A DNA stretch of 64,000 bases. Origin: Eurosta solidaginis. Its lineage: Eukaryota > Arthropoda > Insecta > Diptera > Tephritidae. Both the position numbers and the translations under genes were made by a program. The DNA lies in NCBI RefSeq assembly GCF_040869045.1, contig NC_090319.1, positions 60,856,779-60,920,778 of the forward strand. Reading direction: 5' to 3'. Within the stretch, counting starts at the first letter, position 1. Every line of letters begins with the position of its first letter. Positions 29,570 to 40,221 of this stretch are shown here, piece after piece. The notes under the pieces were generated by a model. It did no database searches and was not told the DNA's origin. It worked only from the letters and a program-made list of their open reading frames with translations.

Positions 29570-31961
29570 GCTGTGCATAGATTCCAGGAAGGTCAACGCA
29601 GTGACTAAGAAAGACTCGTACCCCCTGCCTCATATCAACGGCTTATTGAGCAGACTCAGGGACACGCATTTTATTAGTGGCATTGATCTGAAAGACGCGT
29701 TCTTCCGGATCAAACTGACAGAGTCCTCCAAGGAAAAAACAGCATTCGCAGTTCCGGGGAGGCCTCTGTACCAATTCAAGGTGATGCCATTTGGTCTGTG
29801 CAATGGACCGCAGACTATGAGTAGGCTGATGGACAAGGCAATCCCTTCGCGTCTGCGAGAGAATGTCTTCGTCTACCTAGATGATCTAATGGTGTGTAGT
29901 ACAAATTTTGAAGACCACCTGAAATTGCTGGCGGAAGTGGCTAACTGTTTGAGAGACGCAGGTCTGACAATAAACGTCGAGAAAAGTAAATTTTGCCAGA
30001 AAGAAATACGCTATTTAGGGTACCTGATAGGCAGCGGGTGTCAGAAAGTGGATCCGGGAAAAATAGAAGCAATGCAAAACTTCCCGATCCCTAAATCCCC
30101 TCGGCAAGTGCGTAGGTTTGTGGGCATGGCGAATTGGTACCGAGCGTTTATTACCAATTTTGCTGACTTGGCAGGTCCCTTGACCGACTGTCTCTGCAAG
30201 TCAGCAGGCCCGTTTAAGCTTACCCCTGAAGCTATAGAGGCATTCGAAAAACTAAAAGTAGCCTTGAGTTCGGCGCCTGTCTTGGCCCAACCAGACTTTT
30301 CCAAAGAATTCGTAATACAATGCGACGCTTCCAAAATAGGTGTTGGCGGAGTGTTGTTCCAGGTCGATAATGAGGGCGCTGAGCATCCAATCGCGTTCGT
30401 GTCGAAAAAGCTGAATAATGCTCAACGCAATTATACAGTAACCGAGCTGGAATGTATTGCAGCCATAATCAGCGTGAAGCGTTTCCGACCCTATGTCGAA
30501 GGATTACCTTTTCGGATTAGTACGGACCACTCCAGTCTCAAGTGGTTGATGACACAAAAAGACTTGAGCGGGAGGTTGGCGAGATGGTCACTCTTACTGC
30601 AAAGATACGACTTTAGAATGGAACATCGTAAGGGCACCCTGAATGTAGTACCAGACGCGCTGTCGCGTTTTGATGCCGATGAGTTGTCTTTCACTACCAC
30701 ACCCGGAGAAATAGACTTAGTCTCTCCCGAATTTAGCAGCAACGAATATTTAGACTTAATTCGGACCGTCACCGAAAACGAGGAATCACTTCCGGATTTA
30801 CGAGTTGTGGACGGTGTAATTTTAAAAAGAGTTAAGTTTCGTAAGGGGATGGAAGGGGAAGAAGACTCGCTGTGGCGTTTATGGTTACCAAAAGGGTTGA
30901 CTGAGGAAGCAGTGAGATTAGCACATGACGCTAACCGGAGTTACCATGGCGGATGGCAGAAAACCTTAGAACGTGTCAGGCAGAAGTACTTCTGGCCGCA
31001 GCAGGCTAAGGACGTCAGGGACTACGTTCAGCGTTGTGACACCTGCAAAACGGTAAAACCCACCAATCAGCAGTCGAGACCACCTATAGGGAGTACCTTT
31101 GAATCCGAAAGGCCATTTCAGCGGTTATATTGCGACTTTCTAGGGCCGTATCCAAGATCTAAGCGGCGTAATCAATTTATTTGTATAGTATTAGACCATC
31201 TTTCAAAATACGTTTGGCTAAAGCCCATGCAAAGAGCCACCACTGTTAACGTTATAAATTACTTCGCCTCTGAAATTTTTGCGACTGTAGGGATTCCTGA
31301 ATTTATCCATAGTGATAATGGTAAACAGTTTATCTCGAAGGAAATGAACCAATTTTTAGTAAATTACGGGGTGACGCACGTGAGGACGGGGCTATATTCT
31401 CCCCAAGCGAACGCATCTGAACGCGTCAATAGAGAAATTGTTTCTAAGATTAGGATTTTCCTGAAGGATAAGCCTGACCACACCGATTGGGATAAGCATA
31501 TACCCGAAATTTTATCAGTTTTAAGAAGTGATTTTCATACGGCGATTCAGTGTTCTCCATACTTTGTATTATATGGCCAAAATATGGTCCTGCATGCCGC
31601 AACGTACAAACTTTTAGCGAAGCTCGGCAGCCTTTGGGAAGACCAAGTTACGATAGTAACCCGAACTGACAAGTTCACTTATATTCGTGAGCAAATCCGT
31701 AAAAAATTAGATCAGGCTAAGGATAGGGGAGTAACCACCTATAACAAGCGCTCTAGGCAAGTCTACTACAAAGAAGGACAGGAAGTTTTCCGAAGAAACT
31801 TTGCCTTAAGTAACTTTAAACAGGGTATTAACGCCAAATTCCTGCCGAAATACCTCAAGTGTCGGGTGCTCCGAAAAATAGGCAATGCATTGTATGATCT
31901 CGAAGACCTAAACGGGAAATTGATAGGTCGCTTTCACGCTTCGGAAATTCGTCCGCAATGA
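29570..31961 (+). CDS. pol: Pol C-terminal part: RT, RNase H, integrase
   Basis: 786 residues counted from 29,601, with the frame open from about 29,560. The RT palm has DLKDAFFRIKL and MPFGLCNGPQTMS, and the catalytic YLDD is at residues 92-95. RNase H follows (IQCDASKIGVGG, TVTELECIAAI, ISTDHSSLKWL). Integrase has the H-H-C-C zinc domain (HDANRSYHGGWQ, CDTCK) and a DDE core (YCDFLGPYP, HSDNGKQF, NASERVNREI), then a C-terminal region ending HASEIRPQ. It copies the genomic RNA and inserts the DNA. All catalytic residues are present, which is unusual in this window, where every other element is badly damaged. Confidence 0.92.
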
Positions 31962-32508
31962 ACCAGAAAACGTTTCCTTGCCAAATTACAATTTGACTTT
32001 TTTTTATATACCTACCAATTGGACTTTTTTTTTGTTGTCTGGGCGTTTTGGCGGTCGGGGACATCTCGCCCAGTATTCTCCCCGAGCACTGACCTCATAG
32101 GATGTTCACACGCGTACTCACCGAGGACCGCTTAGGTCGGACTAGCCTTTCGGAGTTTGGACGAGTTCTCCAGGTCAAAATGTCTATACTTTTTTTTGTT
32201 TTGCATTCCTGTGGGAGCGATACCCACTATAAATCATCTTTCGGAGTTTTGACGAGTTCTCCATAACAAATGTCTAATTGCCGCAAAGCCCTTTTAACTA
32301 GGAAACAGAAATTATTCCCAACTTGACTTAATTTTTTTTGATGGACCTATGTTGCCCGGCTAGCTTCGTAGTAGGACTTTGAGACTCTTATCTCAGGGGT
32401 GAGTCGTGCCCCACGTTGCTTGTCGTCGGAGATCCCTGACAGTAGCTTCCCACAGATGATCCGGTTTCCTGTTCGCTTCATCGTCAGGTCTTCAAAGCGA
32501 AGCAGGTT
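31962..32508 (+). other. Region between pol and the 3' LTR
   Basis: No env-like frame. A short direct repeat (CTTTCGGAGTTT followed by GACGAGTTCTCC) occurs near 32,152 and 32,238. The purine-rich AAAGCGAAGCAGG just before 32,509 is the likely polypurine tract. Confidence 0.6.
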
Positions 32509-35368
32509 TGTTACGGTCTGCTGCTACGGTCTACGGCTACGACCCACTTGGGAACGTGTTCACGTGAACACACCTAGCGATGTGGCGAAAGTTGCGATAA
32601 AAAATTATCGAAAACAAGAAAAAGACAGACCGGCCATCACTAGAGAAAAAAAAAAAAGCAGTTAAGTTTCCGGCAGAACAGGTGGAGGTACGTAAAATTT
32701 TTAAGAAAAATCGGGAAACATCCTCGCCGGCGGTGCATTTACCCGAGGATCGGTAAAAAAAGCGAGGAAAGAGTCAGTAGCGCAAAGCACCGAAACAGTT
32801 CTTTGCGACAAATCTCGCTGTACAAGGCTACTTTGGGGTGATAATAAACGCATACAGGTTATGTTGAGTGGACACAAGATCCAGTGGAAGTAGGTCGGCG
32901 TTTGCGGCATACTTAGCGAGATAAACCTCTTCCCCTACGTTTACTACGGACACTACCACCGGTGTAAAGGCCAGCACGAAGCTTTATCGCCACCCGGGTC
33001 ATTTGGTTACCTCGGACCACAGCGCCAACCACCACCCACGGTGCCTACTATTACTACGGGCATTACCATCGGCAATACCTCCCCCAACTCCTTCATAAGC
33101 GCCATCCACGAGCGCAACAACCACCAGACGTACCGCCCCACCAGTTGCAACGCACGTAGCGGGGCCACGTACATAGGCTTGCGGCCACTAATGTTAACAC
33201 CAACAACGGGCGGTACCACCGACCCCAATACTAGCGCATCTGATCTAGCTGCGTTCATACCGGCAATAATACCACTAGCGCATCTTCATTAGCTGCGTTC
33301 ATACCGGCAATAATACTACTAGCGCATCCTTATTAGCTGCGTCCATACCGGCAATAACACTACTAGCGCATCCTTATTGGCTGCGTCCATACCGGCTGTA
33401 ACAATAATAGCGCAACCCTTATCAACTACGACCAGATTGGGCTACAATAAACTTGCTACAATGACAATCACAGGGCAGCGAATATAGGCCTGTGGCCATT
33501 CCAATCGCGATAACGAACATCAGCGGTTAAAGCGGTGAGTTCGTTCCACTACTGAACTAAAATTATGTATTTGTAGCCTTAACCTTTTCTTTTAAAATTA
33601 TATGTTTGACTCCGCAACATTATACAATGTTAATATACCAACATACTCCAATTTAAGGCTATCACCCTAGTGTAGAATTAAAGCGAATGTGAATACGAAT
33701 GCAATATGCACATTGACCGAAGGAAATGATATAAGTTAAAAAGAAAAAAAGCAATTCTTGTTGTACGTTCAAAATTGTTGCATACTGGAAAAAAAGAAAA
33801 ATTACCCAACAAAAACCCAAAGCATATTTTAATGGTCATAGGTGTGCAATTTATACGGCCTGTGAAACAAAAAAAAGTGTTTCAGTTATTAAAATTTGCT
33901 TTGCGTTACGGTAGAATCTTACTATTACATTTTTTTTATTGATGCAATCGTTGCGAATAAGATTTTGGAATGAGCAAAAGTGTTGATATTGTTTCGGTAA
34001 GGAATAAAGTTTTATTGGTAATTCAAGTTCCGTTGCATTATCAGTTAAAATGCATTAAATCTATATTAAGAGACGCAAATAACAAGTAATGCGGGTCAGC
34101 TTGCATTATCAAAACAAGACTTTCTTTTGAATACATTTTTTTTGGTGACTGAGTTGAACTAAACCCGACACAATACCAACCCTGACTGTTACATGTAAAA
34201 CAGTTTACGTTTCACTTGAACAAGTAAAACGATTTCAGTAATTGTACTATAAGTTTAAAAAGTTCATGCTTTACCTGAACCTGTAAAACAATTTCGTTGA
34301 GTTTACAATAAATTTAAAGCTTACGTTTTACTTGAACTTGTGAAACAATATTTTTTGAGGGGTAGGATTTACCCCAAATTTAGTCCTAGTTGCATTTATA
34401 ACAAATTTCTTAGTGCATAGTACATATTAGTGTCATTAGACTATATACTGTAATACCAAATTGATGTTCTGTTAAACTCAAAGTAAGTCTAATACAACAA
34501 CCTATTAATTTTGTAAGGGGGCCCAATTATCAGAAGTTGTATCCAAACTGTACAGCCCTAAGATAGATCTGTGAAAAAAAAGAGAAAAGGGCATTTGACC
34601 AAAGTTCTACAAAAAAAAAGATTTTTTTTTATTACATATATAGTATATTAGATTATAAAACAAACCGATTATTATTACTTTCAATGAATTTATAAACATA
34701 AACATATTCAAAAACCTTGTAGTAAGAACAGAAAAAGAAAGCTTTAGTAATAATGAACATTGAATAAATTTCTTGACAATATGGGAATGCTGACTTCCTT
34801 ACTTGTTTAGAAGGCACTTAGGGCACACAGGTAAGGGGCCACCGAAATACAGGTGCGTCGGTGGCCATGGTTATTGAGGGTGGGACAAGCACCGGGCGTC
34901 GCAACACCACCCGCGGCGCCCCCTATATATATTCGGCCCTTTATGTTTATTTTCCCTTTGGTTATTTTATTTTAATTTCAGCAGTTTTTTTTGAGTTTGG
35001 TTTTTAGAGTTAGTAACCGGTCATGTCCGGTTCGGTAATGTTTTTTTTGCGCCAGTTTTTTTTGAATTTTAGATTTTTGAATTTTTTTTGAATGTTAACG
35101 GTCTGTCCGTGACATCCGGTTCAGCCGGATGTTGTTTTAGTTTGAATTATAAGCGTTTTGAGTCGGTCTCTGCGCTTCTGTCAGTTTGTTTTGAATTTGA
35201 CAGCTGCTCGTTTTGATAGGCATGATATGACCTTTTTTCTGTTTATGGCGCAGGAACAGTAAGGTTGGCAAGGACCCGCCCCAGCCGACAATGACTAGCC
35301 ACTGTGCACCACAACATCATGCCGACCGCCTTCCTTACTGCTTCCCTTGTAAATGCGTAACCATAACA
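32509..35368 (+). repeat. 3' LTR of the Ulysses-like element
   Basis: 2860 bp, TGTTACGG to TAACA, followed by the target duplicate CCTT. The minisatellite lies at about 33,230-33,410 and the triple repeat at about 34,190-34,350. The last 90 bp differ from the 5' LTR (AGCCGACAATGACTAGCC where the 5' LTR has a palindrome arm; GCGTAACCATAACA against GCGTCTCAATAACA). Confidence 0.9.
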
Positions 35369-35696
35369 CCTTGTTCGTATTGTGCGCTTTGACTGACCTA
35401 TGTATTTTGCCCCACATATCTTTCCGTCGTCATCAAAGTTAGAGCACGTCACTGAATAAGCCCCCGGTTTATCCAAACTGTGACACTTGTCTTTCGTAGA
35501 TTTTAGCAAAGATTTAATTTTATTCTTACTTTTTGGGACAACTTTTATGTCTGATTTTTTGAAAAGTTTTTTAATATATTTAAAATATTGTTCATCGTAC
35601 GTAATGCTACAAAAACGATATTCATCTTTTTTGTCCACTGTCTCGAAAAATGAGCTGCAATCTCTTCTTGCTTTTTTATTTTGGTGTTTGCTTATT
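35369..35696 (-). pseudogene. Penelope-like element, upstream part of the split copy
   Basis: The minus-strand frame reads KARRDCSSFFETVDKK, YRFCSITYDEQYF, KSTKDKCHSL, then the GIY-YIG motif (PGAYSVTCSN, GAKYIGQSKR). It is interrupted at the CCTT target site, and its continuation is at 22,614-22,857. It is truncated at about 35,696, so most of the RT is absent. An inverted partner of the same region starts at 35,739. Confidence 0.85.
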
Positions 35697-35738
35697 AATT
35701 GTTGGATGCTGTTGCGGCAATATCCATTAATTTCAGCT
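35697..35738. other. Spacer at the centre of the inverted Penelope pair
   Basis: A 42-bp unique spacer between two head-to-head arms, each beginning with TAATAAGCAAACACC when read outward. The inverted arms extend about 110 bp with almost no mismatch before the right-hand copy is interrupted at 35,855. Confidence 0.7.
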
Positions 35739-35855
35739 TAATAAGCAAACACCAAAATAAAAAAGCAAGAAGAGATTGCAGCTCATTTTTCGAGACAGTG
35801 GACAAAAAAGATGAATATCGTTTTTGTAGCATTACGTACGATGAACAATATTTTA
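35739..35855 (+). pseudogene. Penelope-like element, plus-strand copy, first segment
   Basis: Reads KHQNKKARRDCSSFFE through DEQYF on the plus strand, the mirror of 35,590-35,696. It is interrupted after TTA by the inverted-repeat element at 35,856-37,714 and resumes at 37,715. Confidence 0.85.
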
Positions 35856-37717
35856 TGCCCCTATTACCGTTTACAACTCAACTTAGTTGGGTTGTAATTA
35901 AAACAACTCAACTTTAAGACAACTCAACTCCTGTTTGGTATTACGAATTACAACTTATTTCAGTTGAAATTGAATTGAGTTGCCAACTTCAGAAAGTGAT
36001 GATTTGACAGATAAATAAACAGCTGATCAATTTGTGGCAGAAATTTAAGCATTTTCAAATGTGTTTTTTTTTTTATTAATATTATATGAAATCTATTTTA
36101 TAATGACAAAAATGTTGGTGATTGACATTTCGCGAATACGGAAAACATTCGCGTGATCATTCCAATCCCTTGGAACTACCAAGCACCAAGTAAGAAAATG
36201 TTTAAGTGACAAACAAATAATGAGTTTCATATGAAGTTATTTTGCAGATTTGAAAGGAAGCATTTTACTCAGTACTAAACAAAATTAAGGACCATTTCCG
36301 CATACGCGTTCGTATTTTAAAATTATGCGCCATACTCCGATTCCTTGCTGACGGCAGCTATCAAATATGATGTGGAAATGATTTTGGTGTTGGACTGGTT
36401 TTAGATATTATTGAGAATATTTGTGCGAAGTAGATTAAAACCCAAACAGAAAAACTGTATTTTACTCAAATAGGATTCCCAGGAGTAGTGATAAGTATCA
36501 ATGGGACTCTCATAATTATTTCACCTAGTTTGGCTGCATCCGAACTGCGGCCAGCCTCGTCCAACTAAAGTCAAAGTTATTCAATGTAATTCGTTTAAAC
36601 GTTGTTTTTTCTAGAAATGTGTACAAAATTGTTGATTATTGTTTGATTAAAAAAGGTTTAACTACCGGCTTTAAATGTTTTGCTTTTTTTTTTGGTAACG
36701 TTTTATAAGCCCGTGCACCACCTAACTCTTATCAAAGGTGGTATCAAAAGACGGGTTTCCATCTCCGTTTTTAGGATTCGAGAGCGGAAATTAAAAATTT
36801 TATTTCTTTTGAAAGATATTTACAAAGACCCACAAAATGGCCCGAGAGGGTACGAAATATGAGGCCCGTTCCACAGTTTTTTTTGCACAGAACATCGTTC
36901 TGCGTTGACGGTCTTTGGCCGCGATTCGTTAAAATAACTCTGGTTGGGTCCAACACCTTTCTGCATAGCTGTATACAAAAAATCTGGCAAAATACAACAA
37001 CCACATGAAATTAGATTTTATTAGAAATAAAATTTTTAATTTTTGTGGTAATTCTTTACGACAGCATGACACTGCTAATACGTGTCCAAAAATATCGAGA
37101 GAGGTATTAAACGATGCGTCTTGGCATCAGTATTAATAATCCGTAGGCGGAAAATAAAAATTTTAACTCCTTCAGAAGATATTAAACAAAAACCGAAAAA
37201 AGACAACAACATTACAACAACCACATGAAAATCGCCAAATTCAACTACAAATATCTCCGGACAAGAGATAAAATGTTTCTTTTCTGCCTTCGGATTATTG
37301 TTCTCGAGATTAATACGCGTCTCGATATTTTTGCACGCGTATTAGCAGTGCCATGCTGTCGCAAAGAATTACAATTTTTGTTTTCGGATTCTTAAATCGG
37401 AGGTCGAAACGTGTCTTTTGATATCAACTTTGAACATCTTTGTTAAAAATTAGGCGGTGAACCGTCTTCTAAAACGTAAAATTTTTTCAAAACAACTGCA
37501 AAATTGCATGAGACAACTGCTAGTAAGCAGTTGTAAGATTTTGACGTCTTTGACAACTACACCAACACAAGGTTGTAAACGGCAATGCCACAAAAAGTTG
37601 TAAGACTAGACAACTCAACCGAAATTTTTTTTGACAGGTTGAGTTGTAATCTGTAATACCAAATTGCGAAATTTCAACTCAACCAGAGTTGTGTTGTAAA
37701 CGGTAATAGGGGCATTA
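35853..37717. mobile_element. Harbinger-like non-autonomous TIR element H1
   Basis: The element is 35,856-37,714 (1859 bp), with inverted ends TGCCCCTATTACCG...CGGTAATAGGGGCA continuing as TTTACAACTCAAC. Flanking TTA (35,853-35,855 and 37,715-37,717) is a target duplication, proven because the uninterrupted sequence survives in the inverted Penelope copy at about 35,575-35,600. A 3-bp TWA target is typical of PIF/Harbinger, but no transposase is present. It carries a nested MITE at 37,045-37,372 and a second repeat at about 36,700-37,010. Confidence 0.85.
37045..37372. mobile_element. Foldback MITE M1 nested in H1
   Basis: Inverted ends GTAATTCTTTACGACAGC and its complement GCTGTCGCAAAGAATTAC, followed inward by ATGACACTGCTAATACG and CAAAAATATCGAGA on both arms. 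Relatives are at 41,368-41,693, 44,445-44,942 and 52,781-53,212. Interior landmarks AATAATCCG.AGGCGGAAAA and CAACAACCACATGAAAAT are common to the family. Confidence 0.75.
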
Positions 37718-38444
37718 AATATATTAAAAAACTTTTCAAAAAATCAGACATAAAAGTTGTCCCAAAAAGTAAGAATAAAATTAAATCTTTGCTAAAATCT
37801 ACGAAAGACAAGTGTCACAGTTTGCATAAACCGGGGGTTTATTCAGTGACGTGCTCTAACTTTGATGACGACGGAAAGATTTGTGGGGCAAAATACATAG
37901 GTCAGTCAACGCGCACAATACGAACAAGGATGAACGAGCATCTGAAATATATTAAGAACATCGAACCAAAAAGTGGAATAGCCGAACATGCGCTTGAGAA
38001 GAAACATGCCATAAGTGAAGACAATTTCAAATTAATTAAATCGAAAACATTCATTAATAAACTAAATATTTTAGAATCCTTGCATATTTATGTAAATAAA
38101 AATGTTGCTGTTAATAGGGATATTGGTCCACTGTACTCTAGCCTTTTTACCGCTTTCCAACAAACTTAAAAATTATTTTGTTATCACAATTATTATTATT
38201 GCAAATTCTCTTATTGGTTTTGTTATTGTATTATTGTGTTATTATTTGTTGTATTGTTTTATGACAGACAGCGGCTAGTTGAACGCTATCGACTGAGGAA
38301 GGCACAACGATAGTGCCGAAACAATTGTATTGTTTTTTATTATTTTGAATAATAAAATATAAAAAATATAAGTGACTAATAAGGTGTTTGCGTTTTATTT
38401 ACTTCTCTTGTGAAAAAGTCACTTAGCACTCAAAACAAAATAAT
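37715..38444 (+). pseudogene. Penelope-like element, plus-strand copy, GIY-YIG and 3' region
   Basis: Continues the protein from 35,855: KYIKKLFKKSDIKVV, KSTKDKCHSLHK, then the GIY-YIG endonuclease (PGVYSVTCSN, GAKYIGQSTRTIRTR, NEHLKYI) and the C-terminal part to FTAFQQT with stop at 38,167-38,169. GIY-YIG endonuclease after RT is the hallmark of Penelope-like elements. It nicks target DNA. The open frame over 37,789-38,169 is intact, so this is the best local copy of the domain. The 3' region holds the hammerhead-like core and ends with TAATAAGGTGTTTGCG and AT-rich DNA near 38,400-38,444. Confidence 0.88.
38293..38322 (+). ncRNA. Hammerhead-ribozyme-like core (plus copy)
   Basis: CTGAGGA at 38,293-38,299, stem II arms GGCAC and GTGCC, GAAAC at 38,318-38,322. 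Identical to the two minus-strand copies over the core. Confidence 0.45.
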
Positions 38445-38456
38445 CATACCATAGTA

Positions 38457-39119
38457 GTCATACTTATACAGAGCTTATTATTTTGACAGGGAAACAGAAA
38501 AAATAAAGTTATGAAATATAAAACAAAAAAAACAAAATGCACACTTTAAAAGTACAATCGAAAAGTGCTTAAAAAATAAAATCAAAAATATTTCATGAGG
38601 TCTACATGCTTTGATTTTGTGTATCGTTTCTTTCTACTATATGTATATTTCAAATATAGAAGTGAATGTAGTTTTCAAAGATTTCAACAACTTTGTTGTA
38701 CATATTTCCCAAATCTACAAAAGTTTTTTACATTCCTTCCTCTTTCTTATTTTCAAGTTTATTATAAAACTTCCAAATATCTGACAAACGTTCGGGGGCC
38801 ATGATAACTCAATCGCATGTGAATCGATATGATAAAAAGTAAGTTGATTTTTCTATGTGACAGTCAATATATATTACGATATTTAAATCTGGATCCGCTT
38901 TTGGCTTCTATGAGCAAAGAGGATAATATGAGTACTTCGCTTTCGAATTCTATGAGTACTTGAGTACTGGTCCGTGTATCCGAATACTAAATTTTGCATA
39001 TTCGAGTACCTGAGTACTTCTACAGTACTCGAGTCAGCTTGACTCGGCCAATCACTAATCGAAACAACACTAGCAACAGCGCACCATTTTTAAAGCCAGA
39101 ATTGATAACATAATGCGTT
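38457..39119. other. Unassigned stretch with TACTCGAG-type repeats
   Basis: AT-rich. At about 38,930-39,060 it carries repeated GAGTACT and ATTCGAGTACC words resembling those at 17,560-17,650 and 22,110-22,200, probably the end of a related MITE. No gene seen. Confidence 0.4.
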
Positions 39120-39164
39120 AAGGCTTGGTTTCCTCCAAAAGCGGTACCGCTATGTTACGACGAC

Positions 39165-39685
39165 TAAAGCGCCAAATACACGACACGAACATTTCCGCGA
39201 ACATCCCCGTTATGTCATGTTTCTGCGACCTTTTCTGTCGTGTATGGTGGTGTTTGCCAGTTCGCGCAAATGTTCGCCAAAAATCAAAATATTTTAATTT
39301 TTGGCGAACATTTGCGCGAACTGTTCGTGCGTGTATGGCGAAATAGCTCATAATCGTAGTAATTTCTGAACGGAACAGACGTGTGCGGAAAAGTAAAATG
39401 GACAATAAAAATATCTGAGTGAATTTATTGAAATGTATAAATCTTTGCCATCATTGTGGCAAGTAAAAAGCAAAGATTATTGTAATGGAATCAAAAAGAA
39501 TAATGATTATGCAACTTTAATTGCCACAGAGAGCAATATTGCTGCAGCACAATTGTTGTCCGTATTCATCGCTGTCTGAAAGAGAACTAATGTTCAGCCA
39601 AAAGTTCGTATGGTGTATGGCCAAAGCTGCGAACAAGATTGCGGAATGTTCGCGGAAATGTTCGTGTCGTGTATTTGGCGCTTAA
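39165..39685. mobile_element. Harbinger-like MITE G nested in F
   Basis: The element is 39,168-39,682 (515 bp) with long inverted ends AGCGCCAAATACACGACACG followed by AACATTTCCGCGAACAT. The flanking TAA at 39,165-39,167 and 39,683-39,685 is a 3-bp target duplication. A strong hairpin sits inside at about 39,257-39,328. Confidence 0.8.
39257..39328. repeat. Near-perfect hairpin inside MITE G
   Basis: Left arm AGTTCGCGCAAATGTTCGCC plus AAAAAT, a 12-nt AT loop, then the right arm ATTTTTGGCGAACATTTGCG plus CGAACT. About 27 bp per arm, essentially without mismatch. Confidence 0.85.
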
Positions 39686-40221
39686 AGAGCTGCCGGTATA
39701 CACACCGTTTCTAGCGGCAACACTTTGTTGGAAACTACGAACTGTTACAGCGGACGAGTTGCGAAAGTTAATTTTACATTTTTGCATGTTTTTTTTTTTT
39801 TTAGTTTTTTTTATAATTTTTCTTTTAATAAACTCACAAGAAAAAAATTTCAATTCAAAAATGTTGTGTATTTTATAAATATTTGACAAAATATTCACCG
39901 CTTTGACAATAGCGGTGGGAAAAAACTGTGATGAACGAGTTTCTACCGTCATGACGGCAGGGTTATTTTATGCCCTGCCGCTATATTACGTTACGGTGAA
40001 CTTCACCGTCTTCTTAGTTTCCACATAATTACTTTTACATTGCAATATTTTTGACAACCTGCTCTACCGATATGTAGCGGCCGCTATATAGCGGCACCGC
40101 TTTCGAGGACACCAAGCCTTTAGAGCCGGATTCGATTCGATTTTTTAAGAATTGATTTTTTCGATTCGATTCTAGAAAAAAATCGATTTAATCGGTTAAA
40201 TCGAAACGAACAAAGTTTATT

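Larger units (their letters stand above)
22854..35372 (+). mobile_element. Ulysses/Osvaldo-like Ty3/gypsy retrotransposon, complete with 2.85-kb LTRs
   Basis: LTRs at 22,858-25,711 and 32,509-35,368 begin TGTTACGG and end TAACA. The 4-bp target duplication CCTT lies at 22,854-22,857 and 35,369-35,372. Order: 5' LTR, primer-binding site for a lysine tRNA, long leader, gag, protease/RT/RNase H/integrase, 3' LTR. Total about 12.5 kb. Very long LTRs, a tRNA-Lys primer site and a 4-bp duplication are features of the Osvaldo/Ulysses branch known from Drosophila, so I place it there. There is no envelope-like frame in 31,962-32,508. One frame break near 29,560 interrupts pol. Otherwise it is nearly intact. 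Confidence 0.92.
39120..40120. mobile_element. Inverted-repeat element F with nested elements
   Basis: The left end AAGGCTTGGTTTCCTCC then AAAAGCGGTACCGCTAT pairs with the right end ATAGCGGCACCGCTTTCGAG then GACACCAAGCCTT. The target duplication is unclear. The interior is interrupted by element G (39,168-39,682). No transposase is seen; the 121-residue minus-strand frame spans the G boundary and is not a gene. Confidence 0.65.

Noticed and set aside
31962..32508. Possible envelope gene downstream of pol
   Set aside because: No open frame with signal peptide or membrane segment; only short repeats and a likely polypurine tract.
39587..39952. 121-residue minus-strand frame
   Set aside because: Crosses the end of MITE G into element F; not a conserved unit.
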